Assembly: GCF_900103645.1 (NCBI RefSeq)
Contig: NZ_FNHP01000006.1
Coordinates: 124,001-188,000 of the forward strand
Length of the DNA: 64,000 nt
Reading direction: 5' to 3'
Source of the DNA: Oryzisolibacter propanilivorax
GTDB taxonomy: Bacteria; Pseudomonadota; Gammaproteobacteria; Burkholderiales; Burkholderiaceae_C
Every line of letters starts with the position of its first letter. Positions within the stretch are counted from its first letter, which is position 1. The notes beneath the pieces were generated by a model, which worked only from the letters and a program-made list of their open reading frames with translations, ran no database searches and was not told where the DNA came from. A program made the translations under genes and the position numbers. Below, piece by piece: positions 19,650 to 27,656 of this stretch.

Positions 19650-20648
19650 ATGAGCAGCCACACCGCCCCCCTGCCCGCTTCCCAAGGCCCCGAGGCCATC
19701 GCCCTGGTCGGCCCCACCGCCTGCGGCAAGACCGCCGGCGCGCTGGCCATCGCCGCCGTGCTGGCACCGCGCGTGCCGGTGGAGATCATCAGCATGGACT
19801 CAGCCCTGGTGTACCGGGGCATGGACATCGGCACCGCCAAGCCGCTGCCGGCCGAACGCGCGCAGGCACCGCACCACCTGATCGACATCCGCGACCCGCG
19901 CGATGCCTACAGCGCCGCCGAGTTCGTGCACGACGCCACACGGCTGGTCCACGAGATCCGCGCGCGCGGCGCGCTGCCGCTGCTGGTGGGCGGCACCATG
20001 CTGTACCTGCGCGCGCTGCTCGATGGCCTAGACGACATGCCCCCCGCCGACCCGGCCGTGCGCGCGCGGCTGGACGGCGAAGCCAAAGCCATCGGCTGGC
20101 CCGCCATGCACGCCCGGCTGGCCAAGGTGGACCCGCCCACTGCCGCGCGCCTGGCGCCCGGCGACAGCCAGCGCGTCCAGCGCGCGCTGGAAGTGTGGAC
20201 GCTCACCGGTCGTCCGCTGTCCAGCCTCCACACTCCCAAAACAGGAGCGGACCGCCCATGCCCCATCAGGGCCGGGGCCGTTTTTTCCCTGGAACCTACC
20301 GACCGCGCCTGGCTGCACGCGCGCATCGCCCAGCGCTTCGACGCCATGCTGGCCGAGGGCTTTCTGGACGAGGTGCAGGCCCTGCGCGCGCGTGGCGACC
20401 TGCACCCGGACCTGCCCAGCATGCGCTGCGTCGGCTACCGCCAAGCGTGGGAAAGCCTGGACGGCCTGCACCCGCTGGACAGCCTGCGCGAGCGCGGCAT
20501 CGCCGCCACGCGCCAGCTCGCCAAGCGCCAGATCACCTGGTTGCGCAGCATGCCGGAGCGCCACGTCATCGCCTGCGACGCGCCCGGCGCCACCCAGGCG
20601 CTGGTCGAGGCCGTCTGGCAGCACCTGCGCGTGAACCGCGCCGAATGA
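19650..20648 (+). CDS. miaA: tRNA dimethylallyltransferase
   Basis: Transfers a dimethylallyl group to N6 of A37 in tRNAs that read UNN codons, the first step to ms2i6A. 332 residues, near the family norm. The P-loop GPTACGKT is at 21-28. [38 protein letters not shown] and the C-terminal CVGYRQAWE and [12 protein letters not shown] are all diagnostic. The stop overlaps the next start as ATGA, so the ABC ATPase is translationally coupled to it. Confidence 0.97.
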   Translation: MSSHTAPLPASQGPEAIALVGPTACGKTAGALAIAAVLAPRVPVEIISMDSALVYRGMDIGTAKPLPAERAQAPHHLIDIRDPRDAYSAAEFVHDATRLVHEIRARGALPLLVGGTMLYLRALLDGLDDMPPADPAVRARLDGEAKAIGWPAMHARLAKVDPPTAARLAPGDSQRVQRALEVWTLTGRPLSSLHTPKTGADRPCPIRAGAVFSLEPTDRAWLHARIAQRFDAMLAEGFLDEVQALRARGDLHPDLPSMRCVGYRQAWESLDGLHPLDSLRERGIAATRQLAKRQITWLRSMPERHVIACDAPGATQALVEAVWQHLRVNRAE

Positions 20649-21349
20649 GCAACGCCGCCGCCGTGCCCGACACCACCGCCCCCGCGCTGCAGGTCGAAGG
20701 GCTGGCCAAGCACTACGGCGAGGCAGCCGTGTTCGCCGATGTGACCTTCAGCATCGCGCCAGGCGAGTTCGTCGCCATCGTCGGCGACTCGGGTGTGGGA
20801 AAGTCCACGCTGCTCAACTGCCTGGCCGGCCTGGACCACTGGGACGCCGGCCGCATCACCCACGGCGCGGTGGACCTGAGGCCGATGGACGACACCCGGC
20901 GCGCCCTGTGGCGCCGGGCGCACGTGGGCTTCGTCTTCCAGGCGTTCCACGTGCTGCCGCACCTGACCGTGGCGCAGAACGTGGCGCTGCCGCTGATGCT
21001 GCTGGGCCGGGACAACCCGGCGCACGTCGCCCGCATGCTCGATGCCGTGGGACTGAACGGCCTGGCCGAGCGCCTGCCGCAGCAGCTCAGCGGCGGACAA
21101 CTGCAGCGCGTGGCCATCGCCCGCGCGCTGGTACATCGCCCGCCCCTGCTGCTGGCCGACGAGCCCACCGGCAATCTCGACCCCGGCACCGCCGCGCGCG
21201 TGATGGACGTGCTGGTTCAGCAGACACGCGAGCACGGTGCGGCGCTGGTGCTGGTCACGCACTCCGAAGCCGCCGCCGCGCGCGCCGACCGGGTGCTGCA
21301 CCTGACGGCCAGTGGCATCCGCACCCCCGCGCCACCGCCCGCGCCCTGA
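20645..21349 (+). CDS. ABC transporter ATPase (LolD/MacB/AttE type)
   Basis: 234-residue single ABC domain that pairs with FtsX-type permeases. Walker [11 protein letters not shown]-loop [14 protein letters not shown], signature [16 protein letters not shown], Walker [13 protein letters not shown] and switch H in LVTHS are all intact. The start overlaps the miaA stop. The permease follows after 33 bp. With that permease and the AttH-like lipocalin at 28874 it resembles the AttEFGH-type transport set, used to move lipids or lipoproteins across or out of the inner membrane; the substrate is unknown. Confidence 0.93.
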   Translation: MSNAAAVPDTTAPALQVEGLAKHYGEAAVFADVTFSIAPGEFVAIVGDSGVGKSTLLNCLAGLDHWDAGRITHGAVDLRPMDDTRRALWRRAHVGFVFQAFHVLPHLTVAQNVALPLMLLGRDNPAHVARMLDAVGLNGLAERLPQQLSGGQLQRVAIARALVHRPPLLLADEPTGNLDPGTAARVMDVLVQQTREHGAALVLVTHSEAAAARADRVLHLTASGIRTPAPPPAP

Positions 21350-21382
21350 AGCCGCCCTCACCCACGCCAGGCGCCCCACCCC

Positions 21383-24070
21383 ATGCTCGCCCTGCTGCGC
21401 ACCTTCTCCTGGCAGGAACTGCGCCACCACCCCTGGCGCAGCGCCGCCGCCGTGGTGGCGGTGATGCTGGGCGTGGCGCTGGGCTTTGCCGTGCATGTCA
21501 TCAACGCCTCGGCGCTGGACGAGTTCTCGCAGGCGGTGCGCTCCGTCAGCGGCCAGCCCGACCTGGAGTTGCGCGCCGCGCAGGGCGCGCTGCCGGAAGG
21601 CCTGTACGGCCAGGTGGCCGCGCGCCCGCAGGTGGCGCTGGCCAGCCCCTGGCTGGAGCTGTCGGCCCAGGCCAGCGCCGAGGCCAGCGCCGCGCAGGGC
21701 CCCGCCGCCCGCGTGCCGCTGCGCGTGCTAGGGGTGGACGCGCTGGTGCTGCCCGCCATGGCGCCGTCCCTGATGCCGCGCGCCTACGAGGGCGCCGAGC
21801 GCCTGGCCATGCTGGCGCCGGGCAACGCCTTTCTGAACGCCAGCGCGCTGCAGGCACTGGGCCTGCCGGCGCAGGGCAATAGCCCGCCCGCCACCCTCAC
21901 CTTGCAAAGCGGCCTGCAGACCTGGCGCGTCACCGTCGCCGGCACGGTGGCCGCCGGCGGCGCGCCGCTGGCCGTCATGGACATCGCCGCCGCGCAAGAC
22001 CTGTTCGGCCGCGGCGGGCAGCTCACGCGCATCGACCTGCAGTTGCGCCCCGGCGCCCAGCGCGCGCAGGTCGAACGCGCGCTGCAGGCCCTGCCCGGCT
22101 GGCCGCGCAACGTGCGCATCGGCGAGCCCGGCGACGCCGCCCAGCGCGTCTCCAACCTGTCGCGCGCGTACCGCGTCAACCTGACGGTGCTCGCGCTGGT
22201 GGCGCTGTTCACCGGGGCGTTTCTGGTGTTCTCGGTGCTGGCCCTGAGCGTCGCGCAGCGCGCGCCGCAGTTCGCGCTGCTGGCGGTGCTGGGCGCCACG
22301 CCGCGCGAGCGGCTGGCGCTGGTGCTGTGGGAATCCGCCGCGCTGGGCCTGATCGGCAGCGCCGCCGGCATCGCCCTGGGCACGGTGCTGGCGGCGCTGG
22401 CGCTGCGCGTGCTGGGCGGCGACCTGGGCGGCGGCTACTTCGCCGGCGTGCAGCCGGCGCTGCAATGGAGCGCCCCGGCCGCCCTGCTCTACGCCGCGCT
22501 GGGGCTGGCCGCCGCGCTGGCCGGCGGCTGGTGGCCGGCGCGCCAGGCGCAGGCACTGCCACCGGCGCAGACCCTGAAGGGCCTGGGCGCGCACGGCGGG
22601 GCCACGCGCGGCGGCGCCATCGGTCTGGTTTTGATAGCGGCTGGCGCAGTGCTGGCGCTGGCTCCGCCCGTTTTTGGCATTCCGCTGGCGGCGTACGTGG
22701 CGGTGGGCCTGCTGCTGGTCGGCGGCATCGCGCTGCTGCCCTGGGGCGTACAGGCGCTCTTGCAACTAATGCAGCCGCTGGCCGCGCGCCGGGCGGCCCG
22801 CGCATCGCCCCTGATGCTGCTGGCCGTGGAGCGCGCGCGCCGCATGCGCGGCAGCGCCGCCGTGGCGGTGGGCGGCGTGGTGGCGGCCCTCAGTTTGGCG
22901 GTGGCGCTGACGGTGATGGTGGCCAGCTTTCGCGGCTCGGTCATCCAGTGGCTGGACGCCGTGCTGCCCGCGCCGCTGTATGTGCGCCTGGCCGGCAGCA
23001 GCGCGGGCGACGACGCCGCAGCGCTGCCGCCCGGCTTTGCCGAAAGCGTGGCGCAGCTGCCCGGCGTGGAGCGGGTCGAGGCCCTGCGCGTCACCAGCGT
23101 GTTGCTGGACCCGGCCCGCCCCGCCGTGGCGCTGATCGCCCGGCCGCTGCAGGGCGACCCCGCGCGCGCCCTGCCGCTGGTGGGCGATGCGCTGCCCGTG
23201 CCGCCCGGCCGCGTGGGCGTGTACGTCAGCGAGGCCGTGGCCGAGCTGTACGGCGCGCGCGTGGGCAGCGACTGGCCGGCGCTTTCAGCGGCTTTTGGGG
23301 TGCTGGCCCAATCGAATCAAGGGCCTGCAGCTATCTTTTACGTAGCAGGCGTGTGGCGCGACTACGTGCGCCAGTTCGGCGCCGTGGCGCTGGACAGCCG
23401 CGACTACCGCCGCCTGACCGGCGACGCGCGCACCAACGACCTGGCGCTGTGGCCGCGCGCGGGCGCCGACGTGGCGGCGCTGCAGGCCGGCATCGCCGCG
23501 CTGGCCCGGGGCGCTGCGGCCACCGGAACCGCGCCCGGCGTGGAGGGCCCCGGCTCACCGTCCGCCGGCGCCGTTGATGCACCCGACGCGCCTGACGCCG
23601 TGCCACTGGAATTCACCTCGGCCGCCGCCATCCGCGCCCGCAGCCTTGCCATTTTCGACCGCAGCTTCGCCGTCACCTACTGGCTGCAGGCCGTGGCCAT
23701 CGGCATCGGCCTGTTCGGCGTGGCCGCCAGCTTCAGCGCCCAGGTGCTGGCGCGGCGCAAGGAATTCGGTCTATTGGCCCACCTGGGCCTGACGCGCGCG
23801 CAGGTGCTGGCCGTGGTGGCCGGTGAAGGCGCGGCGTGGACGCTGGTGGGCGCCGCCGCCGGCACGCTGCTGGGGCTGGCCGTATCGGTGGTGCTGGTGC
23901 ATGTGGTGAACCCGCAGAGCTTTCACTGGACGATGGAGCTGCGGGTGCCGGGGGGGCGGCTGACGGCGCTGGCAGCGGCGGTGGTGCTGGCAGGGACGGT
24001 GACAGCGTGGCTGGCGGGACGGGCTGCGGCGGGGCGGGATGCGGTGATGGCGGTGAAGGAAGATTGGTAG
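21383..24070 (+). CDS. FtsX-like ABC transporter permease
   Basis: 895-residue permease with two FtsX/MacB cores. There is an N-terminal membrane anchor (about 18-38), a large periplasmic domain, three membrane helices (about 270-390), more helices in the centre, a second periplasmic domain, then three C-terminal helices. It works with the ATPase just upstream. Two copies of the interspersed repeat lie in frame (encoding VLIAAGAVLALAPPVFG and FGVLAQSNQGPAAIFYVAG). The last 347 bp (23724-24070) are present again, decayed, at 25463-25807, so the 3' end was replaced or duplicated when the downstream segment entered. Confidence 0.92.
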   Translation: MLALLRTFSWQELRHHPWRSAAAVVAVMLGVALGFAVHVINASALDEFSQAVRSVSGQPDLELRAAQGALPEGLYGQVAARPQVALASPWLELSAQASAEASAAQGPAARVPLRVLGVDALVLPAMAPSLMPRAYEGAERLAMLAPGNAFLNASALQALGLPAQGNSPPATLTLQSGLQTWRVTVAGTVAAGGAPLAVMDIAAAQDLFGRGGQLTRIDLQLRPGAQRAQVERALQALPGWPRNVRIGEPGDAAQRVSNLSRAYRVNLTVLALVALFTGAFLVFSVLALSVAQRAPQFALLAVLGATPRERLALVLWESAALGLIGSAAGIALGTVLAALALRVLGGDLGGGYFAGVQPALQWSAPAALLYAALGLAAALAGGWWPARQAQALPPAQTLKGLGAHGGATRGGAIGLVLIAAGAVLALAPPVFGIPLAAYVAVGLLLVGGIALLPWGVQALLQLMQPLAARRAARASPLMLLAVERARRMRGSAAVAVGGVVAALSLAVALTVMVASFRGSVIQWLDAVLPAPLYVRLAGSSAGDDAAALPPGFAESVAQLPGVERVEALRVTSVLLDPARPAVALIARPLQGDPARALPLVGDALPVPPGRVGVYVSEAVAELYGARVGSDWPALSAAFGVLAQSNQGPAAIFYVAGVWRDYVRQFGAVALDSRDYRRLTGDARTNDLALWPRAGADVAALQAGIAALARGAAATGTAPGVEGPGSPSAGAVDAPDAPDAVPLEFTSAAAIRARSLAIFDRSFAVTYWLQAVAIGIGLFGVAASFSAQVLARRKEFGLLAHLGLTRAQVLAVVAGEGAAWTLVGAAAGTLLGLAVSVVLVHVVNPQSFHWTMELRVPGGRLTALAAAVVLAGTVTAWLAGRAAAGRDAVMAVKEDW
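22623..22676 (-). repeat. GCTAT/ATAGC interspersed repeat, copy 4 (inside the permease gene)
   Basis: Read on the minus strand: AAAAACGGGCGGAGCCAG... followed by GCCGCTATCAAAA. It is in frame in the host gene and encodes a hydrophobic stretch that fits a membrane helix. Confidence 0.55.
23291..23348 (+). repeat. GCTAT/ATAGC interspersed repeat, copy 5 (inside the permease gene)
   Basis: TGCTGGCCCAATCGAATCAA followed by GGGCCTGCAGCTAT and, after a short gap, ACGTAGC. It is read through in frame in the second periplasmic domain. Confidence 0.6.
23724..24070 (+). repeat. Direct repeat, left copy: intact 3' end of the permease gene
   Basis: This 347-bp segment, the last 115 codons and stop of the permease, recurs at 25463-25807 in the same orientation. 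Identity by eye is about 90% over most of the length, higher in the middle (4 differences in 81 bases) and lower at the left edge. The two copies bracket the 47-codon gene and the DUF1016 nuclease. Confidence 0.85.
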
Positions 24071-24111
24071 CGCAAGTTGAGGCATCTAGACTGACGCACA
24101 AGGAGTTACAC

Positions 24112-24255
24112 ATGGCTAACCACTTCGCGAGCAATCCTGCCCTGCTAGAGCCTGCTCAGACAACTGGTGGGCAAGGCCGCGCCACCCAAGTATTCAAGCC
24201 GCATCAGATTCAGTCACAGTTTCCATGGCACATATTTCGCTTGGAGGATGTGTGA
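24112..24255 (+). CDS. Small 47-residue protein coupled to the DUF1016 nuclease
   Basis: An unrecognised 47-residue product starting MANHFASNPALL and ending FRLEDV, with mixed charge and no membrane segment. AAGGAG lies 7 bp before the ATG, a strong ribosome-binding site, and its TGA stop overlaps the nuclease ATG as TGATG. Translational coupling to a nuclease suggests a partner such as an antitoxin or accessory factor, but it could also be a leader reading frame or the remnant of a larger gene. No homology is claimed. Confidence 0.45.
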   Translation: MANHFASNPALLEPAQTTGGQGRATQVFKPHQIQSQFPWHIFRLEDV

Positions 24256-25364
24256 TGGCAGGAAAAAGCGCCACGCCTGCTACTTCAACGATGCATCACG
24301 AAGCGCATGATGCATCTGCGCCAGGCGAGCTTGCGCCGCTGATCGGGCAGTTGCGCCGCCTGATTGCCAATGCGCGCGAGCAAGCGCTGCGCGCCGTAGA
24401 TGTAATCCAAGTGCAAACCTGCTGGCAGGTAGGTCGCCACATCGTGGAGTTCGAGCAGGGCGGACAGCAGCGCGCCGGCTATGGCAAACGCCTGTTGCCT
24501 CTGCTGGCCGAGCAGCTGACGCAGGAGTTTGGCAAGGGGTTTGATGCCTCCAACCTGCGCTACATGCGCCTGTTCTATCAGGCGTTTCCAAAGTGTGACG
24601 CGCTGCGTCACGAATTGAGCTGGACGCACTACCGGCTGCTAACGCGGCTGGAGGATGCAGCAGCGCGCCAGTGGTACATGCACGAAGCGGCCGAGCAGAA
24701 CTGGAGTTCGCGCGCGCTGCAACGGCAGATGGGCACGCTGTACTACGAGCGCCTGCTGCTGAGCCAGGACAAGGCGGCGGTGACCGCCGAGGCGCAGCAG
24801 CACGTGAAGGCCCTGCCATCCTCACCCCGCGCCTTCGTGCGCGACCCGGTGATGCTGGAGTTTCTGGGCTTGCCCGGCAGCGGCAAGCTGCTGGAGGCCG
24901 GGCTGGAACAGGGTCTGATGGACAAGCTGCAAGCCTTCTTGCTGGAGCTGGGCAAGGGCTTTGCCTTCGTGGCGCGCCAGCAGCGCATCAGCACCGAGAG
25001 CAAGGACTTCTACATTGACCTGGTGTTCTACAACTACCTGCTCAAGTGCTTCGTGCTGATCGATCTCAAGACCACCGAACTGACCCATCAGGACATTGGC
25101 CAGATGGACATGTATGTCCGTATGTACGACGACCTGAAGCGCGGCGAAGGCGATAACCCGACCGTGGGCATCTTGCTGTGCGAGGACAAAGACCAATCGG
25201 TGGTGCGCTATTCGGTACTCAACGGCAGCGAACAATTGTTTGCCAGCCGCTACAAGCTGGTGTTGCCCAGCGAAGAGCAATTGCGTACCGAACTGGCGCG
25301 AGAGGCGGAGGCTTTGCGCTTGGCCATGGCGCTGCATGAGCAGGGAGATGGGTGTGACCACTGA
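24255..25364 (+). CDS. DUF1016 / YhcG-type PD-(D/E)XK nuclease
   Basis: 369 residues. The helical DUF1016 N-terminal domain (about 30-190) contains QVQTCWQVGRHIVEFEQGG and FGKGFDASNLRYMRLFYQAF. The C-terminal nuclease fold shows KDFYIDLVFYN (D255) and VLIDLKTTEL (D270-x-K272), the D...(D/E)xK core, followed by GQMDMYVRMYDD. Family members are predicted or shown nucleases often found in defence islands and restriction loci. GGAGG precedes the ATG at 24255; the frame upstream is open but lacks a signal. GC content is visibly lower than the surroundings. No methyltransferase or helicase partner is adjacent. Confidence 0.88.
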   Translation: MAGKSATPATSTMHHEAHDASAPGELAPLIGQLRRLIANAREQALRAVDVIQVQTCWQVGRHIVEFEQGGQQRAGYGKRLLPLLAEQLTQEFGKGFDASNLRYMRLFYQAFPKCDALRHELSWTHYRLLTRLEDAAARQWYMHEAAEQNWSSRALQRQMGTLYYERLLLSQDKAAVTAEAQQHVKALPSSPRAFVRDPVMLEFLGLPGSGKLLEAGLEQGLMDKLQAFLLELGKGFAFVARQQRISTESKDFYIDLVFYNYLLKCFVLIDLKTTELTHQDIGQMDMYVRMYDDLKRGEGDNPTVGILLCEDKDQSVVRYSVLNGSEQLFASRYKLVLPSEEQLRTELAREAEALRLAMALHEQGDGCDH

Positions 25365-25394
25365 AACAAAAACCAATGCCGGGCCCAGGGAAGG

Positions 25395-25413
25395 CAGCTC
25401 TCACCGAGAGCTG
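25395..25413. other. Hairpin downstream of the DUF1016 nuclease
   Basis: CAGCTCTC and GAGAGCTG arms with an ACC loop, 30 bp after the nuclease stop. There is no immediate T tract; a TTTTCC run occurs only about 25 bp later, so termination is doubtful. Confidence 0.4.
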
Positions 25414-25462
25414 ATGCTCGACCGCCGGAGGCTGTGCTTTTCCTAATGTAGGAGGTCTAAAA

Positions 25463-25807
25463 CGCCAGCCTTAGCTCCTAGGTACTGGCACGGCGTCAGG
25501 AATTGGGTTTGTTGGCCCACCTGGGCCTGACGCGCGCAGGTGCTGGCAGTAGTGACCGGCGAAGGCGCGGCTTGGACGCTGTTGGGCGCCGCCGCCGGCA
25601 CGCTGCTGGGGCTGGCCGTGTCGGTGGTGCTGGTGCATGTAGTGAACCCGCAGAGTTTTCACCGGACGATGGAGCTGCGGGTGCCGGTGGCAAGGCTGGC
25701 GGCGCTGGCGGCGGCGGTGGTGTTGACGGGGACGGTGACGGCGTGGCTGGCGGGGGCGGGGTGCCACGGGGAAAGATGCAGTGATGGCGGTGAAGGAAGA
25801 TTGGTAA
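25463..25807 (+). pseudogene. Decayed second copy of the permease 3' end
   Basis: It matches 23724-24070 from the codons for the ASFSAQVLARRKE region to the stop codon. A 2-base deletion (CGCGCAGG for CGCGCGCAGG, near 25534) and a later 1-base gain near 25752-25770 break the frame. Reading resumes as LAVVTGEGAAWTLLGAAAG after the first shift. It ends in TAA where the intact copy has TAG. No start codon or ribosome-binding site precedes it. This is most simply the displaced original tail of the permease gene. Confidence 0.88.
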
Positions 25808-26085
25808 AACTGGTCGATCGCGAGCTTTTACCACTTAAATCCAAAAGTTCAATATGCCCGCCAATACCACTTAGTAAATTTATATTTCACTCTCGAACAC
25901 CTCTTCCTTGTAAATACAGGCGTTTCACCAAAATAACAACTTAAACACTATGTCCAATCGAATTCCGCTTTTCCCGTATTTTATAAAAGCAAGACAAAAA
26001 TCTACACCCAAATGATTCCAATGAAAGACAATAAATTATAACGAGTCAATATGATACCAACCTTCGAACTAATTATTTTTCTAAA
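25808..26085. other. A+T-rich spacer before the HEPN-like gene
   Basis: About 280 bp in which base composition drops sharply from the GC-rich chromosome. I see no gene. TATA-rich stretches such as ATTTTATAAAA (around 25979-25989) and TTTATATTT (around 25879) could serve as promoter elements for the next gene, but no -35/-10 pair is convincing. The left edge of the change coincides with the end of the pseudogene copy. Confidence 0.5.
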
Positions 26086-27579
26086 ATGAACGACAACACC
26101 ATTACGCTCGCCGAAAATCAAGATAAATCAACCATGGAACCAGAAAATAATAAAAATAACCCCTCCGCAAGAGCACAAGAAGAATATGAAAAAGACCTCC
26201 CCATCAAACATGCTCTTGAGCGGTATCTAGCTGCCATTCGAAGCATTGGCACGACAGCCAACATTACCCTGCCACATATAGCAAAATGGTGGATATCAGA
26301 GGTAGAAAAATCGCGAAAAAATATCGAAAAGCATCTCCCAGAAAAAACGGAAGATAATGATTGGCCAAAACGTTTTACTCTTGAATCAGCCAGAGAATTC
26401 GCGGAATTCTCTTCAGCTGCACGTGAATTTAATGAACTTCGCGAGCAAAAATTTACGAAGGTCCTAACCAAAAGCCTCTTTACGCAACTATTTGCAGAAT
26501 TTGATGCATTCATTGGCGAATTGCTGAAAGCGATCTATCTCAAAAATGACAAGCTACTGAAAGGAATATCCCGCGAGATTTCTCTATCGGATTTAATGGA
26601 ATTCGATGATATAAATTCCGTAAAAATCTCGATGCTCAACAAGGAAATAGAAACCTTCAGGCGAGATAGTTATATAGACCAATTCAGCACTCTAGAGAAA
26701 AAATTCAACATAAAGTTGCGAAAGTTTAGCGAATGGGGAATGTTTGTGGAGCTTTCTCAGAGAAGGAATATATTCACACATAACGGAGGGGCCGTAAGCG
26801 ACCAATATCTTCTAGTTTGCGAAAGAGAAGGATATAAATTCGAGAATCGCCCAAAAATTGGTGAAATAACCGATGTTACCTTCGAATATTTTGGTAGCGC
26901 AAGTAGACTTCTTTCCAAGGTCGGGCTGATGTTGGCCTATACCCTTTGGAGCAAAGTATTCCCACATGAAATTTCGGAAATTCACACAGCTCTGAATGAC
27001 ACTATATTTCGATGCCTACAGCATAAACGTTGGCGCTTTGTGGCCGAGCTATCAGACTTTGCATTGAGCGAGCCTATGCGAAAAAATATCTCAGAAATCG
27101 ATCTAAGGATTCGTATAATTAATGCAGCAATAGGGTTGAAATTCTCAAATCTGGATGATGAAGCAAAGAAAATCCTAAATTCCGTTGACTGGAGTGCCAG
27201 CTATCGAGATTTCAAACTAGCTATTCTTGTTATTCAAGAGCAATATGATGAAGCAATAAAAATAATGAAATCCATCGGTAAATCCGGGGAAATAATTCGA
27301 CAACCCGACTACCATACCTGGCCCCTATTTAGTAAATTTCGTGAGCAACCGGAATTTTATGATGCTTATTATGAAGTTTATGGCGAAGCCTTTGCAGAGC
27401 GCATAGAAACGCCAAAAGGCGCTGTTGAAGCAAGTGCAAAATCCGGCAAAGTCAGCGCCCGAAAAAAAACGAATAGCTCTATAACTGACATCACGCCTTC
27501 TATAACATCACACAAGAGCGCAATAAGCAAAAATAAAACGAAAACGACAAAGGTTCTAAAGCCGAAAACTTCACCCTAG
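26086..27579 (+). CDS. HEPN-domain-like protein, putative RNase (A+T-rich, acquired)
   Basis: 497 residues, not recognised as a named family. The middle region (about 140-260) is helical, with LFTQLFAEFDAFIGELLKAI and then VELSQRRNIFTHNGG. R227-N-I-F-T-H232 fits the catalytic RNxxxH motif of HEPN ribonucleases in abortive-infection and toxin systems. The C-terminal part (about 300-440) is helical, and the tail (450-497) is Lys/Ser/Thr-rich and probably disordered. The gene is strikingly A+T-rich with AT-ending codons, so it came from elsewhere. No ribosome-binding site is visible at ATG 26086 or at the alternative ATG 26134, so the start is uncertain. Toxin or defence function is inference. 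Confidence 0.75.
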   Translation: MNDNTITLAENQDKSTMEPENNKNNPSARAQEEYEKDLPIKHALERYLAAIRSIGTTANITLPHIAKWWISEVEKSRKNIEKHLPEKTEDNDWPKRFTLESAREFAEFSSAAREFNELREQKFTKVLTKSLFTQLFAEFDAFIGELLKAIYLKNDKLLKGISREISLSDLMEFDDINSVKISMLNKEIETFRRDSYIDQFSTLEKKFNIKLRKFSEWGMFVELSQRRNIFTHNGGAVSDQYLLVCEREGYKFENRPKIGEITDVTFEYFGSASRLLSKVGLMLAYTLWSKVFPHEISEIHTALNDTIFRCLQHKRWRFVAELSDFALSEPMRKNISEIDLRIRIINAAIGLKFSNLDDEAKKILNSVDWSASYRDFKLAILVIQEQYDEAIKIMKSIGKSGEIIRQPDYHTWPLFSKFREQPEFYDAYYEVYGEAFAERIETPKGAVEASAKSGKVSARKKTNSSITDITPSITSHKSAISKNKTKTTKVLKPKTSP

Positions 27580-27656
27580 AAGTTTAGATGTGGCTTTTTT
27601 TAAATGTCCCTGGGATTTTCTCAGAAATCAATATTGCTCGAGAATTCCAATTAAAT

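Noticed and set aside
24255-25364. Reading the DUF1016 gene as part of a restriction-modification system
   Set aside because: No methyltransferase, specificity or helicase gene lies nearby; a stand-alone or two-gene unit fits better.
25395-25413. Hairpin after the DUF1016 gene as an intrinsic terminator
   Set aside because: No T tract follows on either strand within the needed distance.
25540-25944. 134-codon frame in the decayed permease tail as a separate small gene
   Set aside because: It is the frameshifted remnant of the permease 3' end running into A+T-rich spacer; no start signal.
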